From positions 109,386-173,385 of the forward strand of contig JABHSK010000002.1 of the NCBI GenBank assembly GCA_018669975.1: a stretch of DNA of 64,000 nt. Reading direction: 5' to 3'. Shown in pieces: positions 51,105-58,049 of this stretch. Each line of letters starts with the position of its first letter. Position 1 is the stretch's first letter. Position numbers and translations under genes: made by a program. The DNA comes from Candidatus Parcubacteria bacterium (GTDB lineage Bacteria; Patescibacteria; ABY1; UBA1558; GWA2-36-10). The notes beneath the pieces are model-generated. The model made no database searches. It was not told the DNA's origin and worked only from the letters and a program-made list of their open reading frames with translations.

Positions 51105-51246
51105 AACCAGCCGAAGCCAATAATCCATAGGCAATCAAAATCAAGCTCAAAACGGTCACGAAACCGATGCAAATCCAAGCGCGTCGGATTTTCTTTTTAT
51201 CATAAGCACTCTGCTCCTTCTTCATCTTACGCTCGTAGCTTTTCAC
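51103..51246 (-). CDS. Single-helix membrane micropeptide (47 residues), GTG start
   Basis: The GTG at 51246 has GGGAGCCTAGCC upstream and overlaps the end of the previous gene by 20 bases. The product VKSYERKMKKEQSAYDKKKIRRAWICIGFVTVLSLILIAYGLLASAG has a basic N-terminus and one helix. A second possible start is the ATG at 51225. Confidence 0.55.
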   Translation of the reverse strand: MKSYERKMKKEQSAYDKKKIRRAWICIGFVTVLSLILIAYGLLASAG

Positions 51247-51478
51247 GGCTAGGCTCCCTTCGGTCTTGAGAATCAACCATAATTACTTCTACTGGTACTT
51301 CCTCAATCGGAGTTGCCTCCACTCTACACAAATATTCTTTGGCTACAAAAACAAAAATAATACCGCAGACGCAAAAGCACACGCACACCCAAGGGGTATG
51401 ACCATAAGTTAAGAGTGCACCAACTACACATAATAGTATGGCTACGAAAGACAGGGCAAGTTTTACCCAGTTATTCAT
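51227..51478 (-). CDS. Two-helix small membrane protein (83 residues)
   Basis: The protein has helices at about 8-26 and 30-47 (WVKLALSFVAILLCVVGALLTYG...VCVCFCVCGIIFVFVAKEYLC), then an acidic tail. AAAGGAGTAAGCC precedes the start. Six cysteines cluster in the second helix. No family is recognised. It is coupled by overlap to the next micropeptide gene. Confidence 0.6.
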   Translation of the reverse strand: MNNWVKLALSFVAILLCVVGALLTYGHTPWVCVCFCVCGIIFVFVAKEYLCRVEATPIEEVPVEVIMVDSQDRREPSREKLRA

Positions 51479-51526
51479 GGCTTACTCCTTTTGATTGGTT
51501 TTATAAGGTTCTCAGAAAAGTTTATT

Positions 51527-51555
51527 AAAATACCATAAAATAAGGTTTAAGTCAA
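51527..51555 (-). promoter_or_regulatory. Promoter of the 83/47-residue gene pair
   Basis: Minus strand: TTGACT (51550-51555), spacer of 17, TATTTT (51527-51532). Confidence 0.7.
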
Positions 51556-51560
51556 GGATA

Positions 51561-51606
51561 TAAAAAACCCGCCCATATCATTGCATAACAAAAAATATGA
51601 ACGGGT
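51561..51606 (-). terminator. Terminator of the 52.1-51.6 kb pair
   Basis: Minus-strand ACCCGTTCATAT...ATATGGGCGGGTT followed by TTTTATATCC. Confidence 0.8.
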
Positions 51607-51637
51607 ATAGTGTCGGGGGATAAATAGTCCAAGGTGA

Positions 51638-51898
51638 CTAACCTCCTAATAGTTTAGGGAAGATTGATGTGAGATTCATCCAAGCCGCGAACATAGCAGC
51701 AATGAAGAGAGTGATGCACACCGCCAGCAAGAAGCTGGTATTACTACCCTTCTTCAGGCCCATGATGGCCAAAGAAGCCAACACAAGTGCGCCGGTGGCA
51801 ATGGACTTTGCTGCCACTCCTGGGATAAAAATCAGGTTAAGTAGCTGTGCCACCACTGCGGCGACTGCCCAGGTCCATGGGCTCTTGAAAAACTTCAT
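51638..51898 (-). CDS. Three-helix small membrane protein (86 residues)
   Basis: Start at 51898 is set by AAAAGGAGGTGACC. The product begins MKFFKSPWTWAVAAVVAQLLNLIFIPG and has helices at about 8-25, 34-50 and 56-76. No family is recognised. It forms a pair with the 38-residue peptide before it. Confidence 0.65.
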   Translation of the reverse strand: MKFFKSPWTWAVAAVVAQLLNLIFIPGVAAKSIATGALVLASLAIMGLKKGSNTSFLLAVCITLFIAAMFAAWMNLTSIFPKLLGG

Positions 51899-51938
51899 GG
51901 TCACCTCCTTTTTTGGGCTAAGGGAAAACATCGGGGGG

Positions 51939-52055
51939 TCAATATGTCATATCAAGTTCTTCGGCTTCAATAGCCTTAGCGAAAGAGCCGAGTACAGAAG
52001 CACACAAGTAAGCACAGGTAGTCATGACTACCAACGCAGCCAAGAACCAGGTCAT
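51939..52055 (-). CDS. Single-helix membrane micropeptide (38 residues)
   Basis: The ATG at 52055 follows CCGGAGGAATAAAA. The product is MTWFLAALVVMTTCAYLCASVLG followed by SFAKAIEAEELDMTY, a helix plus an acidic tail. It has the promoter at 52100-52128. Confidence 0.6.
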   Translation of the reverse strand: MTWFLAALVVMTTCAYLCASVLGSFAKAIEAEELDMTY

Positions 52056-52099
52056 TTTTATTCCTCCGGAAAAAGTTTATATTTAAAGGGCGATAAATT

Positions 52100-52128
52100 A
52101 ATATAATGTAATCCTTGAATTTTGTCAA
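52100..52128 (-). promoter_or_regulatory. Promoter of the 38/86-residue gene pair
   Basis: Minus strand: TTGACA (52123-52128), spacer of 17, TATATT (52100-52105). Confidence 0.85.
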
Positions 52129-52157
52129 TAATTAAGCTACTATTAACCAACAAGCTT

Positions 52158-52700
52158 ATGCCTAAAAATAAAGGGAAAATACATATTTATACTGGCGATG
52201 GCAAGGGTAAAACTACAGCTAGTTTAGGCTTGGCCATACGTGCTGTTGGCTCTGGCCTCAAAGTCGGGATTATTTATTTTGATAAAGGCGGAGACTACTA
52301 TAATGAAAGAAAAATACTAGATCAGCTTAAAGGGCAGGGTTTAGAATATATAGCTTTTGGCAAACCCCGCATGACTGGTAAGCAGGGTTTCCGTTTCAAA
52401 AATGAGTCCGCTGATTTACAAGAAGCTAGTCGTGCTTTAGATCAGGCTCAAGTTTGGATGCAATCAGACTTCGATATCTTAATTTTAGATGAAATCAACA
52501 CTACCGTCAAAACTGGATTACTAGAATTAAAAGATTTTATACATTTAATTAAGCAAAAACCTGATCACCTAGAGCTAATTCTGACTGGTCGTTATTGTAC
52601 TCCGGAAATCATGGAGCTCGGGGATTTAATTACTGAAATGAAAATGATTAAACATTATTTATCTACTGGTCTACCTGCTAGACCAGGCATTGAATTTTAA
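52158..52700 (+). CDS. cobO: Corrinoid adenosyltransferase (CobO/BtuR family)
   Basis: This enzyme transfers the adenosyl group of ATP to reduced corrinoid to make adenosylcobalamin. The P-loop-like IYTGDGKGKTTASLGLAIRAVG, the DILILDEINTTVKTGLL stretch and LILTGRYC are family landmarks; length 180 is usual. I start at the ATG at 52158 (MPKNKGKIH). It is the first gene of a corrinoid cluster and feeds the adenosylcobalamin-dependent nrdJ at 28.1 kb. Confidence 0.92.
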   Translation: MPKNKGKIHIYTGDGKGKTTASLGLAIRAVGSGLKVGIIYFDKGGDYYNERKILDQLKGQGLEYIAFGKPRMTGKQGFRFKNESADLQEASRALDQAQVWMQSDFDILILDEINTTVKTGLLELKDFIHLIKQKPDHLELILTGRYCTPEIMELGDLITEMKMIKHYLSTGLPARPGIEF

Positions 52701-52704
52701 ACAT

Positions 52705-53130
52705 ATGCGAAAAACATTCTACATAATACTTTTCCTCTTAATTCTCGGCCTAGTCGCCTGGATTAACTTGGACAAAGTGCAAACACCAGGAAAACCACCT
52801 TATGACAATACCCCAGGACTTAAGACTGTCGATATCAACTTTGAATTTGACAATGATGATGTAGTTGATATAAAATATTCATACTCCAATTCAGACGATT
52901 TATTCACTATCACCCAAAAAATATCTGCTCAAGAAAATTGGGACTTTGGTTTTGAGGATTATGGAGACATGGGCATCTTGGTCACATCTATTAGTGATAA
53001 AGAAAACGGTCAAGACCAAAAATACTGGCAATTTTTTGTAGCAGGACAACAACCACTGCTTTCTGCTGATAAATATTACCCGCCACAAGGAACAACAATC
53101 GACTGGAAATTTCAAACATCAGAATTTTAA
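52705..53130 (+). CDS. Membrane-anchored DUF4430 (transcobalamin-like) protein
   Basis: A helix (MRKTFYIILFLLILGLVAWINL) anchors a roughly 115-residue domain with SNSDDLFTITQKI, WDFGFEDYGDMGILVTSI and KYWQFFVAGQQPLLSADKYYPPQGTTIDWKF. That is the DUF4430 pattern, the domain related to the C-terminal part of transcobalamin/intrinsic factor. It starts 4 bases after the cobO stop. By position I infer that it binds corrinoid outside the cell; the sequence alone only gives the family. Confidence 0.8.
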   Translation: MRKTFYIILFLLILGLVAWINLDKVQTPGKPPYDNTPGLKTVDINFEFDNDDVVDIKYSYSNSDDLFTITQKISAQENWDFGFEDYGDMGILVTSISDKENGQDQKYWQFFVAGQQPLLSADKYYPPQGTTIDWKFQTSEF

Positions 53131-53144
53131 ATAAGCTATAATAT

Positions 53145-53669
53145 ATGAAAAAAACTAATCTATTACTTATCATACTTGCTAGTGCAATAATACTAGCTGC
53201 CCGCTTTATTCCACACCTACCAAATTTTTCACCATTGGCTAGTGTTGTCTTATTTGCTAGTGTCTATGCTAAAAATAAAAAATATTTAATACTACCCTTC
53301 ATTGCCCTATTAATCTCTGACTTTTTTATTGGTTTTTATCATATAGGTATAATGCTCAGCGTCTATGGTTCATTTGCCCTGGTTGCTGTCATAGGTACAG
53401 TACTAAAAAAACACCTCAACATTATAAACACTATCACCAGTAGTCTGGCTGCTGCCCTATTCTTTTTCTTAATTACTAATTTAGCGGTTTGGTATTTTGG
53501 CAACTGGTATAGTCACGATCTATCAGGTCTAGTGCTAAGTTATACGCTGGCTATTCCTTTCTTCAAAAACACTTTATTCAGTAGCTTGCTATACACCGGC
53601 CTACTCTTCGGGGTATACGAAGGCTCTAAATATTTCTACCGAGAAAAAATACTAGTCCATAATAAATAA
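53145..53669 (+). CDS. DUF6580-like integral membrane protein, putative corrinoid uptake component
   Basis: The 174 residues have five or six helices and the phrases ARFIPHLPNFSPLASVVLFASVY and LPFIALLISDFFIGFYH at the start, which match the DUF6580/ECF S-component-like family. The position directly after cobO and a transcobalamin-like domain suggests vitamin B12 uptake, which is an inference. It ends before a strong terminator. Confidence 0.78.
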   Translation: MKKTNLLLIILASAIILAARFIPHLPNFSPLASVVLFASVYAKNKKYLILPFIALLISDFFIGFYHIGIMLSVYGSFALVAVIGTVLKKHLNIINTITSSLAAALFFFLITNLAVWYFGNWYSHDLSGLVLSYTLAIPFFKNTLFSSLLYTGLLFGVYEGSKYFYREKILVHNK

Positions 53670-53677
53670 AATTATTC

Positions 53678-53702
53678 AAAACCGAGCTTGACTCGGTTTT
53701 TT
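53678..53702 (+). terminator. Terminator of the corrinoid cluster
   Basis: AAACCGAG-CTTGA-CTCGGTTTTTTG. Confidence 0.9.
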
Positions 53703-53754
53703 GATTGTCTATAAATATGTTATAATAAAAAAAATAACTTAAGCAAAAATAAAC

Positions 53755-54783
53755 ATGACTATCAACGAACTATTTAAAAAGGCTAGCAATGGCAAAGCTT
53801 CTGATTTACACATTCTAGTTGGCAAACCACCAATCATAAGAGTAGACGGAGAATTAAAGGTTATACCTAATATGCCCAACGTCACTCGGGATGCTGTTGA
53901 AAAAATGGTTTTTAGTATTTTAACTGAAAGACAAAAAAACAAATTCATTGAAGAACGTGAACTTGATTTATCTTATGAAATAGCCCAATTATCTCGCTAC
54001 CGTGTTAATCTACATTGGGAAAGAGATAATATCGGCTTGGTAGCTAGAGTTATTTCCAATGAAGTTCCTTCATTGGACACTTTGAATCTACCACCAATTG
54101 CCAATGACCTAATTGCCAGAACTAGTGGTTTACTTCTGGTCACTGGTCCGAATGGTTGTGGTAAGTCTACTACCCTAGCTGCTATGGTTGAAAAAATAAA
54201 TAGTATGCGTTTTGCTAATATCATTACTTTAGAAGATCCAATTGAGTATATATTCAAACCAGATAAAAGTATCATCAAGCAAAGGCAGCTCGGCAACGAT
54301 ATGATTACCTTCGAGGCTGCTTTGAAACATGTACTTAGGCAAGATCCAAACGTCATCATGGTTGGTGAGATGCGTGATCTAGAAACCATTGCTGCTACCA
54401 TTACTTTGGCTGAAACCGGACATTTGGTACTAGCCACGTTACATACTCACAACGCCGCCCAAACCATAGACCGTATTATCGATGTTTTTCCACCACATCA
54501 ACAGGCACAGGTTAGATTACAATTATCTATATCTTTAAACGGTATTATTTCACAACAATTACTACCACAAGTAGGCGGTGGCCGAATTGCTGCCCGAGAA
54601 ATCCTGATCAACACCCCAGCTATCGCTAATATTATTCGTGAAAATAAGATTCCTCAAATTAAGAGTATAATTCAAACTAGTTCTGATGAGGGCATGTTCT
54701 CCATGGAACAAAATATTAAAGAATTACTACAAAATAACGAGATAGAAGAGTCAACTGCTTTAGCCTATCTATCTAACATCTAA
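53755..54783 (+). CDS. pilT: Type IV pilus retraction ATPase PilT
   Basis: This hexameric ATPase depolymerises pili at the inner face of the membrane. An N-terminal PAS-like domain with SDLHILVGKPPIIRVDGEL leads to the Walker A LLVTGPNGCGKSTTLAAM (in place of the usual GPTGSGKST), the Asp box ITLEDPIEYIF, Walker B VIMVGEMRDLETI, and the His box ATLHTHNAAQTIDRIIDVFP. 342 residues is normal. The pilin-like gene at 12.4 kb would be a partner. It ends 2 bases before the next gene. Confidence 0.95.
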   Translation: MTINELFKKASNGKASDLHILVGKPPIIRVDGELKVIPNMPNVTRDAVEKMVFSILTERQKNKFIEERELDLSYEIAQLSRYRVNLHWERDNIGLVARVISNEVPSLDTLNLPPIANDLIARTSGLLLVTGPNGCGKSTTLAAMVEKINSMRFANIITLEDPIEYIFKPDKSIIKQRQLGNDMITFEAALKHVLRQDPNVIMVGEMRDLETIAATITLAETGHLVLATLHTHNAAQTIDRIIDVFPPHQQAQVRLQLSISLNGIISQQLLPQVGGGRIAAREILINTPAIANIIRENKIPQIKSIIQTSSDEGMFSMEQNIKELLQNNEIEESTALAYLSNI

Positions 54784-54785
54784 TA

Positions 54786-55742
54786 ATGGACAAGTTTAGT
54801 TTAGCCAAATTACCTTTATTTTATAATCTCGACAAAAAAGAGTTAGCTTTTGTCGTTGATTTTTTGACTGAAAAAAAATATAAGCAAGGCGATAAAATAT
54901 TTAACAAAGGCAAAGTACGAGACAAAATAATTATCGTTAGTGAAGGTCTAGTAGCTTTAGAAACTGATATAGAGGATGAGGAGATAGTTGCTCTATTTAA
55001 GGCTGGAGACTCTCTAGGTGAAATGGCGCTAGTTAGAAAAAATGAAAATCACCAATACAGCGTTGAAGTGGCCAGTCCTAAAGCCACTACTTTAGAACTA
55101 TCTGTTTATAATTGGTATACCATTAGTAATAAACAACCCTTGCTTGCCAATAAAATTTATCAAAACCTAATTGTCAGACTCAAAGATAGACTCAATCACG
55201 CTAACAATAAATTGGTCACTCTATTTGCCACTGGTAAGGTCATTGGTACCTATACTGATAGCAAGCAAGTAGCTGAACATATCATAGATATAATCTTAAA
55301 AATCATTCCGTCACAGAAAGCCCTTTTCATGATTTACTCCAATGATGCTCAAAGAATTAAAGTCTGCCAAAATGTTGGCTACAAGAAGATAAACAAAGAT
55401 TATAGTTATGATATCAATAAGGACATCTTGTTACGCGTACTCATAAACGAGCCATCTACTATTTTGTTAGACAAAAATGAATGGCCCAAGGAATACCGCT
55501 CATTACCCTATGCTAGTGAAACTGCTATTATCACCCCTATTCGTATTCAAGAGAAGGTGCTGGGATTCATTATTTTAGCTGATAAAACAAATACACATAA
55601 TTTTAGTATCAATAATAAAATATTATTAGAAGCTATAGCTAGTCAAACTGCCCCTGCTATTGAACATATCAATAGCAAAGAACTTATCAGTGCCCAAGCA
55701 GAGGTCAAGAAAGTATACATTGACCCTTTTACTAAGTATTGA
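54786..55742 (+). CDS. cNMP-binding domain plus GAF domain protein
   Basis: Residues 1-130 have the cyclic-nucleotide-binding fold (DFLTEKKYKQGDKIFNKGKVRDKIIIVSEGLVALE..., AGDSLGEMALVR). Residues about 165-300 look like a GAF domain (KVIGTYTDSKQVAEHIIDIILKIIPSQKALFMIYS... ETAIITPIRIQEKVLGFIILADK). There is no output domain. Coupled to pilT by a 2-base gap, it is likely to regulate pilus retraction in response to a ligand; this is inferred from context. Confidence 0.82.
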   Translation: MDKFSLAKLPLFYNLDKKELAFVVDFLTEKKYKQGDKIFNKGKVRDKIIIVSEGLVALETDIEDEEIVALFKAGDSLGEMALVRKNENHQYSVEVASPKATTLELSVYNWYTISNKQPLLANKIYQNLIVRLKDRLNHANNKLVTLFATGKVIGTYTDSKQVAEHIIDIILKIIPSQKALFMIYSNDAQRIKVCQNVGYKKINKDYSYDINKDILLRVLINEPSTILLDKNEWPKEYRSLPYASETAIITPIRIQEKVLGFIILADKTNTHNFSINNKILLEAIASQTAPAIEHINSKELISAQAEVKKVYIDPFTKY

Positions 55743-55767
55743 TTTTATTTACAGACTATGTTATATT
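55739..55767 (+). promoter_or_regulatory. Possible promoter of the tRNA-Arg/Lys pair
   Basis: TTGATT (55739-55744), spacer of 17, TATATT (55762-55767). Confidence 0.5.
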
Positions 55768-55811
55768 ATTGTCTGCTGTAGCTTATTAAGCTATTTTTTT
55801 AATAGGTCTAC

Positions 55812-55888
55812 GCACCTGTAGCTCAATTGGATAGAGTGACTGGCTTCGGACCAGTAGGTTGTAGGTTCGAGTCCTACCGGGTGCACCA
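55812..55888 (+). tRNA. tRNA-Arg (anticodon TCG)
   Basis: Acceptor GCACCTG/(C)GGGTGC, anticodon stem ACTGG/CCAGT around CTTCGGA, T-loop TTCGAGT, encoded CCA. Confidence 0.95.
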
Positions 55889-55902
55889 GATAAACGATAT
55901 TT

Positions 55903-55978
55903 GCCCTTATAGCTCAGTTGGTAGAGCAGTTGCCTCTTAAGCAAACGGTCGGGGGTTCGAGTCCCTCTGGGGGCACCA
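55903..55978 (+). tRNA. tRNA-Lys (anticodon CTT)
   Basis: Acceptor GCCCTTA/TGGGGGC, anticodon loop CTCTTAA, encoded CCA. The anticodon stem has a mismatch at its outer pair. Confidence 0.9.
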
Positions 55979-55984
55979 GATAAA

Positions 55985-56010
55985 AAATCAGTTCTAATGA
56001 GCTGTTTTTT
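55985..56010 (+). terminator. Terminator after tRNA-Lys
   Basis: CAGTTC-TAAT-GAGCTG followed by TTTTTTATTT. Confidence 0.8.
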
Positions 56011-56098
56011 ATTTATAAATATAATTGACTAAAGGTATCAAATATAATAAAATATTTACTGTGTAATACTGTATTTAATTTATACTTTTTTATGATAA

Positions 56099-56902
56099 AT
56101 GAACAAAATTATCCACTCCCAGAAGCCGATACAAGTCTCGAGAAAAAAGAAGCTAAAAATATCAGAAATGGCCCTATCTATTGATGGACAATATATTGGA
56201 GAGGTTGGTAATCCTAGTTATAAGGATAGTCCAAATATGTTTGAATATGACTCTAAAGGAGATCTTCTAGTCAATGGGCAAAGGGAGGCTGCCTTACTAA
56301 ATAAAGATGATCTTGTTAAAATTCCACACGATTTAGGACATGTGACGATTGAGCGTTTATTGGGAGATGCACCAGCGCAATACTCTGGCCGGGAATTTCA
56401 AAACAAGATATCTGAAATTTATACCAGTACCTTAGATAAAATAAAAAAAATCACCTTTCTCTTTGAGTCTTTTGAGGTTGAATGGGATGATCAAAAAACT
56501 TATACTTGCGTCAATAGAATAATTCAAAAAAATCCTGACTTTAGTCCAGAAGATATTTTTGATGAAATATTGAAAGAAATTGAAGATACATATAATCGAC
56601 GACATCACAATGACGAGGAAAAAGATAACTTTTCCAAAATCATGACTCAATTCAAAGAATCGGGCATTTTAGCTATTAAACCAGAAATAAGTCGGGACAA
56701 CATAATTAAATATTTTTTCCTATATTGCCAATTAAAAAACCTTGACGTCTCCAATTCTAAAATAATACGCAATAAAGCTTTTGATGAATTTATGTTTCTA
56801 GATGAGCTTATGGAAGAGTACAATAGAAAACCAGACATTCGCTTTAGCGATGCGCTCCTCGTAGCTTGCTCCGAGCTACAACATGAATGGGATGAAGAAT
56901 AA
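56099..56902 (+). CDS. Protein of unknown function (267 residues)
   Basis: A basic N-terminus (MNKIIHSQKPIQVSRKKKLK) leads to a short beta region (ALSIDGQYIGEVGNPSY..SPNMFEYDSKGDLLVNGQREAALLNKDD) and a long helical acidic part. There is no signal or transmembrane helix. No family is recognised. It is AT-rich without SD, and it ends at its own terminator. Confidence 0.5.
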   Translation: MNKIIHSQKPIQVSRKKKLKISEMALSIDGQYIGEVGNPSYKDSPNMFEYDSKGDLLVNGQREAALLNKDDLVKIPHDLGHVTIERLLGDAPAQYSGREFQNKISEIYTSTLDKIKKITFLFESFEVEWDDQKTYTCVNRIIQKNPDFSPEDIFDEILKEIEDTYNRRHHNDEEKDNFSKIMTQFKESGILAIKPEISRDNIIKYFFLYCQLKNLDVSNSKIIRNKAFDEFMFLDELMEEYNRKPDIRFSDALLVACSELQHEWDEE

Positions 56903-56917
56903 TAAAACCAATTTTAA

Positions 56918-56950
56918 AAACAACCCCGTTAATGATGGGGTTGTTTTTTA
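56918..56950 (+). terminator. Terminator after the 267-residue gene
   Basis: AACAACCCCGTT-AATG-ATGGGGTTGTT followed by TTTTATTT. Confidence 0.9.
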
Positions 56951-56955
56951 TTTAT

Positions 56956-56984
56956 TTGACACTTTATACTTAATAGGCTTAAAA
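56956..56984 (+). promoter_or_regulatory. Promoter of the 78-residue gene
   Basis: TTGACA (56956-56961), spacer of 17, TTAAAA (56979-56984, followed by T). Confidence 0.75.
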
Positions 56985-57029
56985 TAAAAATAACGTTCAT
57001 TATACCCTACACCACAAAAGGAGAGGACG

Positions 57030-57266
57030 GTGCGAAACACCCGCTTGATACTGCTTGCTAAGCCTGATGCTCTACCTAAAGACATCGCCCAATTATTCGC
57101 CTCTAGCTTCAAGGAAGTAATTACTATTCAGAATGTCGCGGATATCGGCAAACATCTCCATGCTAACGGTTGCTTAACTAGAATATTACTCTTCAACCCC
57201 AAATCAGATGGGACCAGACAGCTCTTGAGCCTCCTGGCTCGCATAAATAGAGACGAACCCCATTGA
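57030..57266 (+). CDS. Small protein of unknown function (78 residues), GTG start
   Basis: The GTG at 57030 follows AAAAGGAGAGGACG. The product (VRNTRLILLAKPDALPKDIAQLFASSFKEVITIQNVADIGKHLHANGCLTRILLF) alternates strands and helices like half of a Rossmann-type or receiver fold. No family is recognised. It is monocistronic, with its own promoter and terminator. Confidence 0.6.
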   Translation: MRNTRLILLAKPDALPKDIAQLFASSFKEVITIQNVADIGKHLHANGCLTRILLFNPKSDGTRQLLSLLARINRDEPH

Positions 57267-57296
57267 ACTCCCCTGACCATGGTCAGGGGACTTTTT
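57266..57296 (+). terminator. Terminator after the 78-residue gene
   Basis: CTCCCCTGACC-AT-GGTCAGGGGAC followed by TTTTTC. Confidence 0.9.
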
Positions 57297-57301
57297 CTTA
57301 G

Positions 57302-57330
57302 TTGACAAGGCTTTTATCCTATAGTAAACT
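57302..57330 (+). promoter_or_regulatory. Promoter of the STAS-like gene
   Basis: TTGACA (57302-57307), spacer of 17, TAAACT (57325-57330). Confidence 0.8.
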
Positions 57331-57382
57331 GGGCTATTCGCTCAAAAACTTCGAACCTTTAAACTTTATAGGAGGTGAAACA

Positions 57383-57967
57383 ATGAACACCTACTCCTCT
57401 GGACAAATGACCTGCTGCATTGCAGCGGAAGAACCCAGTCTTATCGTCACCCTACAGGGAGCATTTGATCGGGATCTCACACCTTTTATCAGGCACATCA
57501 TTGAGGCTGATCCTAATATCACAGTGGGCATCCCCCAGAAAAGATTCAAAGGTTTCATTTTTGACCTCTCAGAGGTCACTATTGTAGGTAGGGAGTTGGA
57601 AATTTTCATAGCCACCCTGCATCAACGATGCAGAACCCTGCATCAAGGACACGGAATATTCTGTGGCGTATTCGGAGACAACCGAAGTTCGCTGGAGTTT
57701 CTGCGTTCATTTGGTTACCAAAATGGTATTTGGAGTAGCCGAGATGTTTGTGGCGCTGAATTCCTATGTCATACTGACACAATCAGATGCGTAAAAGAAA
57801 CACCTTGCGGTGACTATACTCTCGGTGATATCTATGAATTTGACCTCCAACAGGGTCCTCCTACCATATACGTACAGCGAACTGGTCCAAATGCTGGCCT
57901 TTGTGGTCGCACAACAGTTTTGCAACCAGCCGAACTATTGTACTATTTTGCTCCAGTTACAGGCTGA
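57383..57967 (+). CDS. STAS-like domain protein (194 residues)
   Basis: Start at 57383 is set by ATAGGAGGTGAAACA. Residues 19-125 have a layout like STAS domains (anti-sigma antagonist fold): LIVTLQGAFDRD at the start, GFIFDLSEVTIVGRELEIFIATLHQRCR in the middle, then GIFCGVFGDNRSSLEFLRSFGYQNG. The usual D-S/T-SG phosphorylation motif is not conserved (VTIVGRE). The C-terminal 65 residues are Cys-containing and of unknown type. The family call is by eye. Confidence 0.55.
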   Translation: MNTYSSGQMTCCIAAEEPSLIVTLQGAFDRDLTPFIRHIIEADPNITVGIPQKRFKGFIFDLSEVTIVGRELEIFIATLHQRCRTLHQGHGIFCGVFGDNRSSLEFLRSFGYQNGIWSSRDVCGAEFLCHTDTIRCVKETPCGDYTLGDIYEFDLQQGPPTIYVQRTGPNAGLCGRTTVLQPAELLYYFAPVTG

Positions 57968-57981
57968 ACGTCTATTCACAT

Positions 57982-58009
57982 GAGCGGTGTCTAGGACACC
58001 GCTTTTTTT
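57982..58009 (+). terminator. Terminator after the STAS-like gene
   Basis: AGCGGTGTC-TAG-GACACCGCT followed by TTTTTTATCC. Confidence 0.95.
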
Positions 58010-58049
58010 ATCCCTTTATTTTTATATCATTTTCTGATAAATTTACATT

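Noticed and set aside
31000..57967. Prophage or integrative element as a source of the SD-led small genes
   Set aside because: No integrase, capsid, terminase, transposase or flanking att repeats are seen, and the units are scattered among core genes.
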